DNA of 64,000 nucleotides from Larkinella punicea (GTDB lineage Bacteria; Bacteroidota; Bacteroidia; Cytophagales; Spirosomataceae), in assembly GCF_003334855.1 (NCBI RefSeq), contig NZ_QOWE01000001.1, positions 248,001 through 312,000 on the forward strand. Reading direction: 5' to 3'. Each line of letters opens with the position of its first letter. The stretch's first letter is position 1. The translations under genes were made by a program, and so were the position numbers. This document shows positions 1 through 8,564 of the stretch, piece by piece. Below the pieces are notes generated by a model, which saw only the letters and a list, made by a program, of their open reading frames with translations, ran no database searches and was not told where the DNA came from.

Positions 1-1017
1 CGGAACGGCTTTTCCGCTGCCCGACTGAATGGCCCAATAGTCGGCCGGAACGTGGCTGGTCACGGCCACATCCGACCCCGTGGCCGACTGCCCCACCAGG
101 CCTTCTCCAATTGCATAATACCGGGTTGAGTGGGTCGGCAGCGCAACCGATGCGTTCAGTTCCAGATGGTGTTTTTCGTCATCGTAGCAGTAAAAACCGC
201 CCGCCTGAACGTCGAGATACCGGGTCAGCTTTCGCAGGACTTCCTGCGCCAGCGACTCCGATTCGCCCACGCCCTGAACCGAATCGTTCACCACCGTCAT
301 GCCGGTCAGCAGCCAGTTTTTTTCCGTGCTGACCTGGTTGAGCTGTTCGACCTCTTCCAGATTCTGCACCAGCCGGGCTTCCGCTTTCTGGCGCTTATTC
401 ATCTCATACCAAAACAGATAGGAAACAACGACGCCCAGAATCAACAGAATAACCGCCCCGACACTGAAGACATAAATGGCCGTGATAACGGCCTTGTCGC
501 TTTCTTTTTCACGGTTGTTCAGGAGCAATTCCTCCGCCAGAATCATCTCGTCCAGCGTTTTCCGAACCTGGTCCATCCGGGCTTTTTCGCCGTCGGTGAC
601 GCGGACAATATCGGCCCTGGTGTAGAGAGCCGCATCATCGCCCAATCCTTTCCAGTAGTACAACAATTCCCGAATATGCCTTTCGGCTTCCACCACCCTT
701 TCCGTTTGTTCGGGACTGTCGATCACCAGCTTCCGAATGGCGTCAGCCGATCCTTCGATTTTCCCAACGGCCTCATAATACGATTTTAGAAACCGCTTTT
801 CGTTCGTGCCCCGGAAGCCCCGCCGGCCGGTTTCCATGTCAACCAGCAACTGTTCCGTAATGGCTATACTTTTCAGAACCTGATAGCTATGCCGAACCCA
901 CCGGGCTTCATCAAACTGATTTCGAATGGTTCGAAACGCGATGATACCAAGCGCAACAAAGAGAAACAGAGCCAGGACAATCCCAATATACAACCGATTG
1001 GTCGACGATAATTTCAT
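1..1017 (-). CDS. Sensor protein with CHASE3 and GAF domains, N-terminal part (runs off the left edge)
   Basis: The 339 visible codons start at the ATG at 1015-1017. An N-terminal membrane helix (about residues 9-25) is followed by a CHASE3-type sensory region containing the family's ETGRRGF motif. A second membrane helix follows, then a short coiled linker and the beginning of a GAF domain, which continues past position 1. CHASE3-GAF architectures usually precede a histidine kinase core, so this is probably the input half of a membrane histidine kinase or hybrid kinase; the kinase part is not visible. It is divergent from the receiver-HPt gene at 1353, which suggests a phosphorelay pair (inference). 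No regulatory site was recognised upstream. Confidence 0.8.
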   Translation of the reverse strand, partial: MKLSSTNRLYIGIVLALFLFVALGIIAFRTIRNQFDEARWVRHSYQVLKSIAITEQLLVDMETGRRGFRGTNEKRFLKSYYEAVGKIEGSADAIRKLVIDSPEQTERVVEAERHIRELLYYWKGLGDDAALYTRADIVRVTDGEKARMDQVRKTLDEMILAEELLLNNREKESDKAVITAIYVFSVGAVILLILGVVVSYLFWYEMNKRQKAEARLVQNLEEVEQLNQVSTEKNWLLTGMTVVNDSVQGVGESESLAQEVLRKLTRYLDVQAGGFYCYDDEKHHLELNASVALPTHSTRYYAIGEGLVGQSATGSDVAVTSHVPADYWAIQSGSGKAVP

Positions 1018-1352
1018 ACAGTTGAAGCGTCAAAACGGCGGGCAACAGAGGCCGAATATGCGCAAAGTAGTTTCGCCAAATATGCGGCTAATACGGGATT
1101 TGGCAACCCCGGCTTAGCCGTGACACGATCCAGTTGGCATACGATAAAACCCGATGATGAAGCCATTCAATAAATTACAAAAAGGCAAAAATCGTACCGC
1201 TATTGTTACTACATTTACAAAGCTGTAGATTTAATAGTATTCCCTAAAGCTAGTAAGGAATTCAGTTTATCAGACAAAGAATCATAAAAAAATATCAGAC
1301 TATTGTTCCTAAAAATAGTGTTGTGTATTTTGCCGGCATCCCGATTTTGAAT
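1018..1352. other. Divergent intergenic region, no gene seen
   Basis: This 335-base spacer separates the divergent sensor and receiver-HPt genes. I see no coding sequence, RNA gene or strong repeat. Its right half (about 1140-1320) is clearly A+T-rich, as expected for a promoter region. A near-match to the Bacteroidota -7 box (TATTTTG at 1326-1332) lies just before the ATG at 1353, but its spacing is one base short of consensus. Confidence 0.5.
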
Positions 1353-2102
1353 ATGAACCCTCCAGGTGTGCAACAAACCAGAAAAACTGACTTGACTGTT
1401 CGGGTTCTGATCGTTGAAGACAATTTCATTAACCAGACATTTTTATCCACCCTCCTCCGCAAATACGGAATCCCCAGTGTGGTGGTCAACAATGGGCTGG
1501 AAGCCGTTAATTTCCTGAAAAAAGAAACCGTCGATCTGATCTTGATGGACATCCAGATGCCGGTGATGGACGGCCTGACGGCAACGCAACAGATTCGGGA
1601 AGAATTAGGCTTATCGATTCCGGTGGTGGCCGTTACATCCAATCCGGAGTTCGAGGTGCGGCCCCGGTGTCAGGAAGCCGGCATGGATGATTTTCTGGCA
1701 AAACCCATCCAAAAAAAGCAACTGGAGGCCATTCTGGAGCGGTTTTTACCCCGAAAAGACGAACAAACGCCGGTGGTAGATCAAACGTATTTACGGGAAA
1801 TAACCGGTGGTGATCACGATTTAATCAACGACCTGATTGCCTTTTTTAAAGTAGAACTCCCGATCAATAAGCAAGCCCTGTTCGAGGCTCTGGACCAGAA
1901 TAACCGCGATGAGTTCGATCACCTGGCGCACCGTTTCCGCTCGTCGCTCAACTCCGTCGCCATGCTCGACATTGCCGCCGGGCTAAAAAAGATTGAGAAA
2001 AATCCGGCCCTGACTGACCAGCAGGTTCGGGAAAGTCTGACGGATTTGTTCCGGCAAATTGCAATTGGTCTCGAAACGCTGGAAGTCTTGATCAAGCGCT
2101 AA
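1353..2102 (+). CDS. Response regulator receiver-HPt protein
   Basis: This 249-residue protein has an N-terminal receiver domain (about residues 16-133): acidic pair E22/D23, phospho-acceptor D66 in LMDIQMP, switch T95 and K117 in AKP. A C-terminal histidine phosphotransfer helix bundle follows, with H193 in LAHRFRSS as the likely phospho-histidine. A GTG ten codons upstream (1323) would extend the frame, but the ATG at 1353 sits directly before the receiver fold and is preferred. Receiver plus HPt without an output domain fits an intermediate in a multistep phosphorelay, probably with the divergent CHASE3/GAF sensor (inference from position). Confidence 0.85.
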   Translation: MNPPGVQQTRKTDLTVRVLIVEDNFINQTFLSTLLRKYGIPSVVVNNGLEAVNFLKKETVDLILMDIQMPVMDGLTATQQIREELGLSIPVVAVTSNPEFEVRPRCQEAGMDDFLAKPIQKKQLEAILERFLPRKDEQTPVVDQTYLREITGGDHDLINDLIAFFKVELPINKQALFEALDQNNRDEFDHLAHRFRSSLNSVAMLDIAAGLKKIEKNPALTDQQVRESLTDLFRQIAIGLETLEVLIKR

Positions 2103-2107
2103 GCCGC

Positions 2108-2642
2108 TCAAATCGATCCGCGAACGATCAGCTTACTCTCCAGAACCACCCGTTCGTAAGCAACCCTCGTATTTTTCAACTCACTTATCGATGGTCACTT
2201 TCGAACAGTTGATTTCCTCACAATCGCGGTTGAACAGCACCAGCGGGACGTTCTTGTTCTGAATCCTGTGTAAATGATCGAATTGCGTGGTGTTGGCCGA
2301 AACCGACAGAATAATGCCCGAAACCCGCGAACTCAGCAGACTCTGCACCTGCCGCACTTCCTTCTCATAGCTGTCGTCGGTCTGACAAATCAACAATTGA
2401 TAGCCGTGCCGCTCCGACACGTCGACCATGCCCGGAATGGCCTGTGAATACAGCGAATAGGTGATTTTGGGAACCACCACACCGATGGTGTTGCTCCGGC
2501 GGTTGAGGAGTTGAAAGGCCAGTTGATTCGGCTCATATTCCAGTTGCCCGGCCAGTTCAAAAACCGCCTTCTTCGTGCTTTCCTTGATATCCGGATGATT
2601 CCGGAGCGCCCGCGAAACCGTTGAAATCGAAATACCGAGTTG
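2108..2642 (-). pseudogene. LacI-family transcriptional regulator, remnant with two deletions
   Basis: Read on the minus strand from about 2642, the frame begins abruptly inside the LacI helix-turn-helix (LGISISTVSRALRNHPDI) with no start codon or first residues. It continues through the hinge and the first half of the sugar-binding domain to ...NCSKVTIDK, then meets a TGA at 2181-2183. In the +1 frame immediately afterwards comes ELKNTRVAYERVVLESK...VRGSI and a stop at 2108-2110, which resembles a LacI C-terminal tail. An internal segment of the effector domain therefore seems deleted out of frame, and the 5' end is lost where susD sequence begins. LacI regulators commonly control neighbouring sugar-uptake loci in this phylum; this one should be non-functional. 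Confidence 0.85.
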
Positions 2643-4277
2643 GGTAAAGCCGGCGTAACGTCCTTGTTGATTGGTGCCTATGCCGCGCTCGACGGACAGG
2701 GCGCTTTCGGTGGAAACATCAGCGGTGGTACGGCCTGGGCCACACCGCCCGACAACTGGATTTACGGCAGCGAATACGGCGGTGAAGCCCACGCCAACGC
2801 CCTGGCCACCAGCATCGAAGCGACCAACGCGTTTTTCAACGAAAAATGGAAAGCCGATTACGCGGGGGTTAGTCGCTGCAATGCGGTGTTGCGGGTGGTC
2901 AATAAAGCCAGCGACATGACCGATGCCGAAAAGAACAATGTGATCGGGCAGGCCCGGTTCCTGCGGGGATATTTCTATTTTGACCTGAAGAAAATGTTCA
3001 ACATGGTGCCGTGGATCGACGAAACGATGACAGATTACAAACAGCCCAACGACAAGGATATCTGGCCGAACGTCATGGCCAACTTCAAGTTCGGGATGGA
3101 CAACATGCCTGAAAACCAGAAAGATGCGGCCAGTGCGAATAAATGGGCTGCGGCTGCGTTCCTGGCAAAGTCGTACCTGGACCAGCATAAATACGCCGAA
3201 GCGAAAGCGTTGTTCGATCAGGTGATTGCCAGCGGAAAAACCGCCAAAGGCCTTGCGTATGACCTGAACCCCGAATTTGAAGACAACTACCGTCCCGAGA
3301 AAGAACTGACCAGTCCCGAAGCGCTGTTCTCGGTGGAAATGTCGGCCAACGTCGGCAATGGAACCATCGCGACGGCCAATCAGGGCAGCATGTTGAACTT
3401 CCCGATCAACAGCCCCTTCCGGTGTTGCGGCAACTTCATGCCATCGTTCGATCTGGTCAATTCATTTCGCACCAACCCGGCGACCGGTTTGCCGTATCTG
3501 GATGAGTACAATGCGAATGCGATCAAAAGCGATCAGGGCATTCTGTCCACTCAGCCGTTTACGCCCGATGCCGGCACCGTCGATCCGCGTCTCGACTGGA
3601 CGGCGGGTCGGCGCGGACTTCCGTTCAAAGACTGGGGCCTGATGCCGGGACAGGCCTGGATCCGGAACCAGTCGGCAACGGGGCCGTACGTCAACCTGAA
3701 GAACATTTACTGGAAAGCTACCAGCGACAAATATTACGACGGTATTTCGTGGGCACCCGGCTCGGCCATCAATTACATCGTCATCGGGTTTGCCGATGTG
3801 CTGCTGATGGCTGCCGAAGCCGAAGCGCAACTGGGTAATCTGGACAAGGCACAGACGTACGTCAACCGGGTCCGAAACCGGGCGGCCAATCCGGCGGGAT
3901 TTCTCTACAAATACGTCGATGAAGCCAAGCCGGAAGCTGGTTTTTCCAAAAATCCTGCGGCCAATTACAAGGTTGCTCCCTATCCCACCGGAACGTTCGC
4001 GACCGGCGGAAAAGACTTTGCCTTAAAAGCTATTTATTTCGAGCGAAAACTGGAATTAGCCATGCAGGGCCACCGGTTTTTCGATCTGGTGCGCTGGGGC
4101 AATGCGGATAAAATGCTGAACAGTTATTATGCCTATGAATCGAAGCTGGTCACGGAAGCCATCGGCATGAGTTTTATCCCGAATAAAAACGAATATTATC
4201 CGATTCCGCAGGCCTAGATCGACATCAGCACCATCAACGGGAAGCCCACGTTGATCCAGAATCCGGGGTATAAATAA
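2640..4277 (+). pseudogene. SusD/RagB-family nutrient-binding protein, 5'-truncated with a late nonsense codon
   Basis: The frame is recognisably SusD from KAGVTSLLIGAYAALDG onward: TPR-like helices, WGDIP-like surroundings, and the C-terminal RKLELAMQGHRFFDLVRWG signature. The signal peptide, lipobox cysteine and roughly the first 40 residues are absent, because the frame starts at the junction with antisense lacI sequence near 2642; a TTG at 2640 is the only upstream start. Near the 3' end a TAG at 4215-4217 interrupts YPIPQA*IDISTINGKPTLIQNPGYK, and the natural TAA is at 4275-4277. A CAG-to-TAG change is the simplest explanation. Without a lipoprotein signal or an adjacent susC, it cannot work as a surface glycan-binding protein. 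It was presumably the partner of a SusC lost in the deletion. Confidence 0.85.
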
Positions 4278-4290
4278 TGAAGAAGTCCGC

Positions 4291-4335
4291 TCTGTTGCCC
4301 CGCTAGGGGCGTAACAGCGTAGCGTCGGTAGAGAT
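4291..4335. repeat. Short interspersed repeat-like element with an internal hairpin
   Basis: After the susD remnant lies TGTTGCCCCgctAGGGGCgtAACA followed by GCGTAGCGTCGGTAGAG. The GCCCC/GGGGC arms form a hairpin. The ...CTACCGACGCTACGCTGTT... context resembles a short repeat I recall as scattered through many Bacteroidota genomes. Only this copy is visible here, so family membership rests on recollection. Confidence 0.45.
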
Positions 4336-4418
4336 TACTCATAAAATCGAAAGGTTGGTTAAAAGCTAATCACCTATCGGTAATGGTAGTGATTTTTCGA
4401 GAAACAACCTGAAGAGTA

Positions 4419-6371
4419 ATGAAAAAAGCGTATCGGTATTTGGTGCTATTATGGATGAGTTGGACAGTATCACCCGTGGTATTTGCGCAGAAGGAGCGCA
4501 ATCTGTTAAGCCGTTTTTCGACAGACGAAATCGCACGTTCGCTGCTGCCTAGGGAGCAATGGAAACCGTTTTCGAAAACCGGTATTGAATGGCAAAAAAT
4601 ACTGCCCGATTCCGTCCGAAACTCTATCATTCTGGACGCCGAAAAATACCGTCAGGCACCATTTGAAGCCATTCCCGCATCGCTGATGCTGGAATACCAA
4701 CGAACCGGCATCCGCATCAATTACGAGAACGTTTCGCTCAAAAAAAGAGCACAGTTATTCACGCTGCTGCTGGCCGAAGTGATGGACAATAAAGGCCTAT
4801 TCCTGGATGCCATTACGGACGGAATCTGGTCGATTTGTGAAGAGAGTTTCTGGGGCGTTCCGGCGCATTTATACCAGCAGAAGGCGGGTCTTGGTCTGGT
4901 CGATACGGAAGACCCTTCGGTCGATTTATTCGTCAGTGATACCGGAACACTCTTGGCGTTAGCCGATTATTTTTTAGGGTCGAAGTTGGATAGCATTTCG
5001 CCACTCATTCGAAAGCGAATTTACAAGGAGGTGAACACCCGGATGTTTACGCCTTTTGAAAAAGACAGCGGGCGGTATTGGTATCTGCAAAAAGGGCGGA
5101 AAGAAGCTCCCGTTAACAACTGGAATCCGTGGGTGATCAGCAACTGGATGGCGAGTGTATTGCTGTTGGAAAAGGACGATACACGTCGGGCAAAAGAGCT
5201 TCATCACGCCTTAACGTTGCTGGACCATTACCTCAACTGGCTGGGCGATGACGGCGCCATCGACGAAGGGCCAAGTTACTGGAATGGCGCCATCGGACGG
5301 TTATTCGACGCGCTGGTGGTGCTGGAAAGTGCCTCGGCCGGTCGCCTGACGATTTATCAGGAACCGCTCATTCAAAACGCCGGAACCTACCTCTACAAAA
5401 TGCACATTGCCGGCAACTATTTCATCAATGTGGCCGACGCGTCGCCGGTTGTTCATCCCGACGGGGTGCAGTTGTATCGGATTGGGAAAACCGTTCAGGA
5501 TACCATCATGCGCGATTTTGGAGCCTGGACGTTCCACAATGGCCTGGAGAAAAGAGCCCTTTCCAATGGGTCCACCCGCCTGTCTGTGCTCTGGAATTTG
5601 CTGGCTTTTCAGGAATGCGTGAGCCGGAAAGGCCGCCCGCCGATGTTGGCGGATGTCTGGTTACCGAGCATTCAGCAGATGGCGGGCCGGACACCGGGCG
5701 GTTTATTCGTGGCTTCACACGGTGGTCACAATGCCGAAAGTCACAACCACAACGACGTTGGCGATTTCATCGCTTACGCCAACGGCCAACCGGTGATCAT
5801 CGATGTCGGCTTCGGAACCTATACCGCCAAAACGTTTTCCAAAGAACGGTATTCGCTCTGGTACAACAGCTCGGCATACCATAACCTGCCGGTAATCAAC
5901 GGGTTTCAACAGGCAGCGGGTGGGCAATATGAAGCCCGGAATGTAACGTACAACAAAACCACGGGCAATTCTATCTTACAAATGGACCTTGCGGCCGCGT
6001 ATCCGGCCGAAGCGGGTGTTCAGAAATGGCAACGAACCGTGGCCCTGGAAAAAACCGCGCATACCGTTTCCATCACGGATGATTATGTGCTTCAACAGCC
6101 TGTCCGGGAATTAACCCAAACGTTCATGACGGTTTGTCCGGTCGATCTGAGCCAGGCGGGAAAAATCCGGTTTGACATACCGGGTTCCAAACCGGCTTCG
6201 CTGGACTACGATGCCTCCGCCTGGACGGTTAAAAAAGAGTTGATGCCGGGTGATGCCCCGGACGAAAAACGCCTGGTCGAAAACTGGGGCCGTCGCCCGA
6301 TCTGGCGGATTTTACTGGTCAGTAAAACCAAGCAGAAAGCAGGAAAATTTAAGTATGTAATTACGCAGTAA
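4419..6371 (+). CDS. Secreted heparinase II/III-like polysaccharide lyase
   Basis: This 650-residue protein has a signal peptide (about residues 1-23, ending VFAQ). An alpha/alpha-toroid N-terminal region follows, with DEGPSYWNG at 282-290. A heparinase II/III-like beta-sheet module then contains GGHNAESHNHNDVGDF at 435-450, the family's most diagnostic motif. Such enzymes cleave uronic-acid-containing polysaccharides by beta-elimination in the periplasm or outside the cell; the exact substrate cannot be read from sequence. It follows the decayed susD, so it is probably a surviving part of a former polysaccharide-utilisation locus with the downstream esterase. The reading frame is intact despite the broken transport and regulatory genes. 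Confidence 0.85.
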   Translation: MKKAYRYLVLLWMSWTVSPVVFAQKERNLLSRFSTDEIARSLLPREQWKPFSKTGIEWQKILPDSVRNSIILDAEKYRQAPFEAIPASLMLEYQRTGIRINYENVSLKKRAQLFTLLLAEVMDNKGLFLDAITDGIWSICEESFWGVPAHLYQQKAGLGLVDTEDPSVDLFVSDTGTLLALADYFLGSKLDSISPLIRKRIYKEVNTRMFTPFEKDSGRYWYLQKGRKEAPVNNWNPWVISNWMASVLLLEKDDTRRAKELHHALTLLDHYLNWLGDDGAIDEGPSYWNGAIGRLFDALVVLESASAGRLTIYQEPLIQNAGTYLYKMHIAGNYFINVADASPVVHPDGVQLYRIGKTVQDTIMRDFGAWTFHNGLEKRALSNGSTRLSVLWNLLAFQECVSRKGRPPMLADVWLPSIQQMAGRTPGGLFVASHGGHNAESHNHNDVGDFIAYANGQPVIIDVGFGTYTAKTFSKERYSLWYNSSAYHNLPVINGFQQAAGGQYEARNVTYNKTTGNSILQMDLAAAYPAEAGVQKWQRTVALEKTAHTVSITDDYVLQQPVRELTQTFMTVCPVDLSQAGKIRFDIPGSKPASLDYDASAWTVKKELMPGDAPDEKRLVENWGRRPIWRILLVSKTKQKAGKFKYVITQ

Positions 6372-6374
6372 GCA

Positions 6375-6404
6375 CCCTGTCAGCGGTCGGAGACCCTGAC
6401 AGGG
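6375..6404. repeat. R1 element, copy 1
   Basis: Just after the lyase stop codon lies an imperfect palindrome, CCCTGTCAG cggtcggagac CTGACAGGG style. Its core CAGCGGTCGgAGACC recurs near 32560 and, inverted, near 32645. Read as codons it would give PVSGRRP-stop, the same tail that ends two genes at the other loci. Confidence 0.75.
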
Positions 6405-6431
6405 GTGAATTACCAGACTTAAACTTGACCA

Positions 6432-6474
6432 CTGTCAGGGTCTCTGACCGTACGACGGCCCGACCCTGACAGGG
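6432..6474. repeat. R1-like element, copy 2 in opposite orientation
   Basis: CTGTCAGGGTCTCTGACCG ... CCCTGACAGGG lies 28 bases after copy 1 and shares its arms, in inverse orientation and with a diverged centre. Together the two copies fill most of the gap between the lyase and the esterase, so the spacer may fold into one compound structure. Confidence 0.6.
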
Positions 6475-6503
6475 TGTAAACCCGACTATTCCTAAACCTA
6501 ACT

Positions 6504-8405
6504 ATGTATAGCTTTCCAAAAATCAGAGCGGTCATAAGACTTCTTTTGATCGCTCTTTTTCTGCCTTTTTGGGCTCTCGCTCAGGACGATGCGTCTCAAC
6601 AACCGTATCAGGATCTGACGCACGAAAGCCGGGTTTTCGGCCATTCAAAATACTATCGATTATACCTTCCAAAAAGCTACGGAAAATCGGCGAAACGCTA
6701 TCCGGTCGTCTATTTTTTTCACGGTTGGGGTGGGCGACATTCCAGTGATGACAATGCCAAACTGGCATATGCGAAACTGAAACAACTGGTGGATCAATAT
6801 GACCTGATTCTGGTAATGTGGGATGGCAATATCGACGGAAAAGAACCGCGTCCCTACAACATTGGCAACCACGAAGATGTCAAGTTTTCGGTGCAGATGA
6901 AGGATTATTTCCCGGAACTGGTTTCGCATATCGACCAGACGTATCGCACGCTAACCGACCGAAATCACCGGGGCATTATCGGTTTTAGCATGGGCGGTTT
7001 CATGTCTTTATTTTTGTCCGGCAAATACCCCGATCAGGTGTGCGCGGGCGTCAGTATGATGGGCAGTCCTGAGTTCTTTGTCGGAACGCCTGAAAATCAC
7101 ACGCTTTACCCTGTTCGCTACACGTTTAAAAACCTGCAGGATGTGGATTTCCGGATTCACACCAGCGATAACGACATCTTATTCAATCTGAATGAAGAAG
7201 TCAAACAGGGTGCGATCTGGGAAGGAAAACCGGTCGAATTTGAGCAGTTTCCCGGCGGGCATCGGGTCGACAACGCCGGCGAAACCCTCATCTTCGAAAA
7301 AGCACTAAAATTCGTTGCGGAATCGTTTAAAAAAGAACACAAAACACCCGAACGCTGGTCACATTATGACCTCTATCCGAGCTTCAGCTTGTGGGGTTAT
7401 TCGGTGGAAAGTAACAAACAGCAACCCGGTTTTATTTTCCTGAAAAACGTGGATAAAAAAGGATTTGGCGGGTATACGAATCAGTGGCTACCCGACGGGC
7501 CTCCCCTGGCTATCGGCCCATTGAAAGTAACGACGGCGCCGGTTTATACGCCCACTAAAACGTATCAGATTGCCACGTATTCGGCTTCGTCCGGAAAAAC
7601 CGTGTTGAGCGAAAAACAAAGTAGTTCAAACGGTCAGTTGACAATCGAAGTGGACGCTCTGGGCGGTGAAGTGGGGGTATTTGAAAAAAACGATGCGCCG
7701 GAATGGGTTTGTCTGGATTATAAAATAGACGAAAAAAGCCGGTTTTTGAATGTCGGTTCTGCGAATAAACTGGCTCTTCGTTTGTTTAACCGGGGCGGTG
7801 AAAGGGAGATTTTCCAACCGATTCGGGTGGTAGTCAGCACAATGGACGGCGAAGTCGTTGTACAAGATTCCGTCATTCAAATCAATCCTGTCGCTGCGGA
7901 TCACATCCTGCGTTTGCCTCCTTTACGCATTGCCTGCTCCAAAAAACCGCCCCTGCACGCGGAGCCGTCGGCGGTTAAATTCAAGGTGACGGTTTATGCA
8001 GGGGATCAGGTGTTTAACGACGAAATCAACGTGCCGATCTGGTATGACATGCCGGTTTTCAATGAAGTTAGTGTCGATGATGGGAAGATCATTCGCGGAA
8101 AAGCCCAGGGGAAAGGTAATGCCGACGGCATCGTTAATGCGGGCGAAAACGTGATGGTGTACGAAGGAAAAAACCGGCTCCGGCTCTACACCGAAAATCC
8201 GTGGGTCCGGGAAGCATGGGCCGACGAAATGATTCCGGCCCGCTGGCCGGACGGTTTTACGCAAAATACCGTGCTGCATATTGCCCCCGATTGCTCGGAT
8301 GGTCACCAGATCGAGTGCCTGGCCAGTTACGAAACCAAGACGTTCAACCCCATCGAGCGGAAAGTAACCTGGGGAAAGGTAAAATTTACGGTTCGTCGGA
8401 AATAA
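6504..8405 (+). CDS. Secreted esterase (esterase D-like alpha/beta hydrolase) with C-terminal beta region
   Basis: This 633-residue protein has a signal peptide (residues 1-26, ALAQ). An esterase D/antigen-85-type alpha/beta hydrolase spans about residues 45-285. It shows the oxyanion-loop sequence HGWGG (73-77), nucleophile elbow GFSMGG (Ser162) and a late histidine in GGH (His253). The remaining roughly 340 residues are beta-rich with no recognised catalytic motif, possibly carbohydrate-binding or Ig-like modules. Such enzymes often remove acetyl or feruloyl groups from plant polysaccharides; the substrate here is unknown. It lies 132 bases after the heparinase-like gene in the same direction and ends at a strong palindromic terminator. 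Confidence 0.8.
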   Translation: MYSFPKIRAVIRLLLIALFLPFWALAQDDASQQPYQDLTHESRVFGHSKYYRLYLPKSYGKSAKRYPVVYFFHGWGGRHSSDDNAKLAYAKLKQLVDQYDLILVMWDGNIDGKEPRPYNIGNHEDVKFSVQMKDYFPELVSHIDQTYRTLTDRNHRGIIGFSMGGFMSLFLSGKYPDQVCAGVSMMGSPEFFVGTPENHTLYPVRYTFKNLQDVDFRIHTSDNDILFNLNEEVKQGAIWEGKPVEFEQFPGGHRVDNAGETLIFEKALKFVAESFKKEHKTPERWSHYDLYPSFSLWGYSVESNKQQPGFIFLKNVDKKGFGGYTNQWLPDGPPLAIGPLKVTTAPVYTPTKTYQIATYSASSGKTVLSEKQSSSNGQLTIEVDALGGEVGVFEKNDAPEWVCLDYKIDEKSRFLNVGSANKLALRLFNRGGEREIFQPIRVVVSTMDGEVVVQDSVIQINPVAADHILRLPPLRIACSKKPPLHAEPSAVKFKVTVYAGDQVFNDEINVPIWYDMPVFNEVSVDDGKIIRGKAQGKGNADGIVNAGENVMVYEGKNRLRLYTENPWVREAWADEMIPARWPDGFTQNTVLHIAPDCSDGHQIECLASYETKTFNPIERKVTWGKVKFTVRRK

Positions 8406-8457
8406 CCGTTCAAAAAAATAGGGCATCATTCGAATGATGCCCTATTTTTTTGAACGG
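8406..8457. terminator. Perfect 52-base palindrome, bidirectional terminator
   Basis: CCGTTC, seven A, TAGGGCATCATTC is followed at once by its exact reverse complement, with seven T before the last six bases. It starts one base after the esterase stop. The A and T runs flank the GC stem on both sides, so it should act as an intrinsic terminator in both directions, for the esterase and for the convergent pseudouridine synthase gene. Confidence 0.85.
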
Positions 8458-8465
8458 TCAGTACA

Positions 8466-8539
8466 CCCCTAAATCCCCTAAAGGGGACTTATAGCATTCG
8501 GATTAAACGTGTCCAAGTCCCCTTTAGGGAATTTAGGGG
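8466..8539. repeat. R2 interspersed inverted repeat, copy 1
   Basis: The 25-base arms CCCCTAAATCCCCTAAAGGG... (8466-8490) and their reverse complement (8515-8539) match at 24 of 25 positions around a 24-base loop. A related copy is at 39051-39141. Both lie in gene-free gaps, which suggests a mobile or amplified palindromic element. Confidence 0.75.
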
Positions 8540-8564
8540 CAAAAAGCGAAAGCCCTAGTCTGGT

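Noticed and set aside
130-789. A 219-codon plus-strand frame at the left edge
   Set aside because: It is antisense to the CHASE3/GAF sensor, whose motifs and membrane helices are clear on the minus strand.
2640-3188. The first half of a 335-codon minus-strand frame (2181-3188) as a longer regulator
   Set aside because: Its residues beyond the LacI helix-turn-helix are antisense susD sequence, so only the part below about 2642 is LacI.
2107-8405. An insertion sequence as cause of the lacI/susD junction
   Set aside because: No transposase, terminal inverted repeats or target duplication is visible at the junction; a simple deletion fits better.
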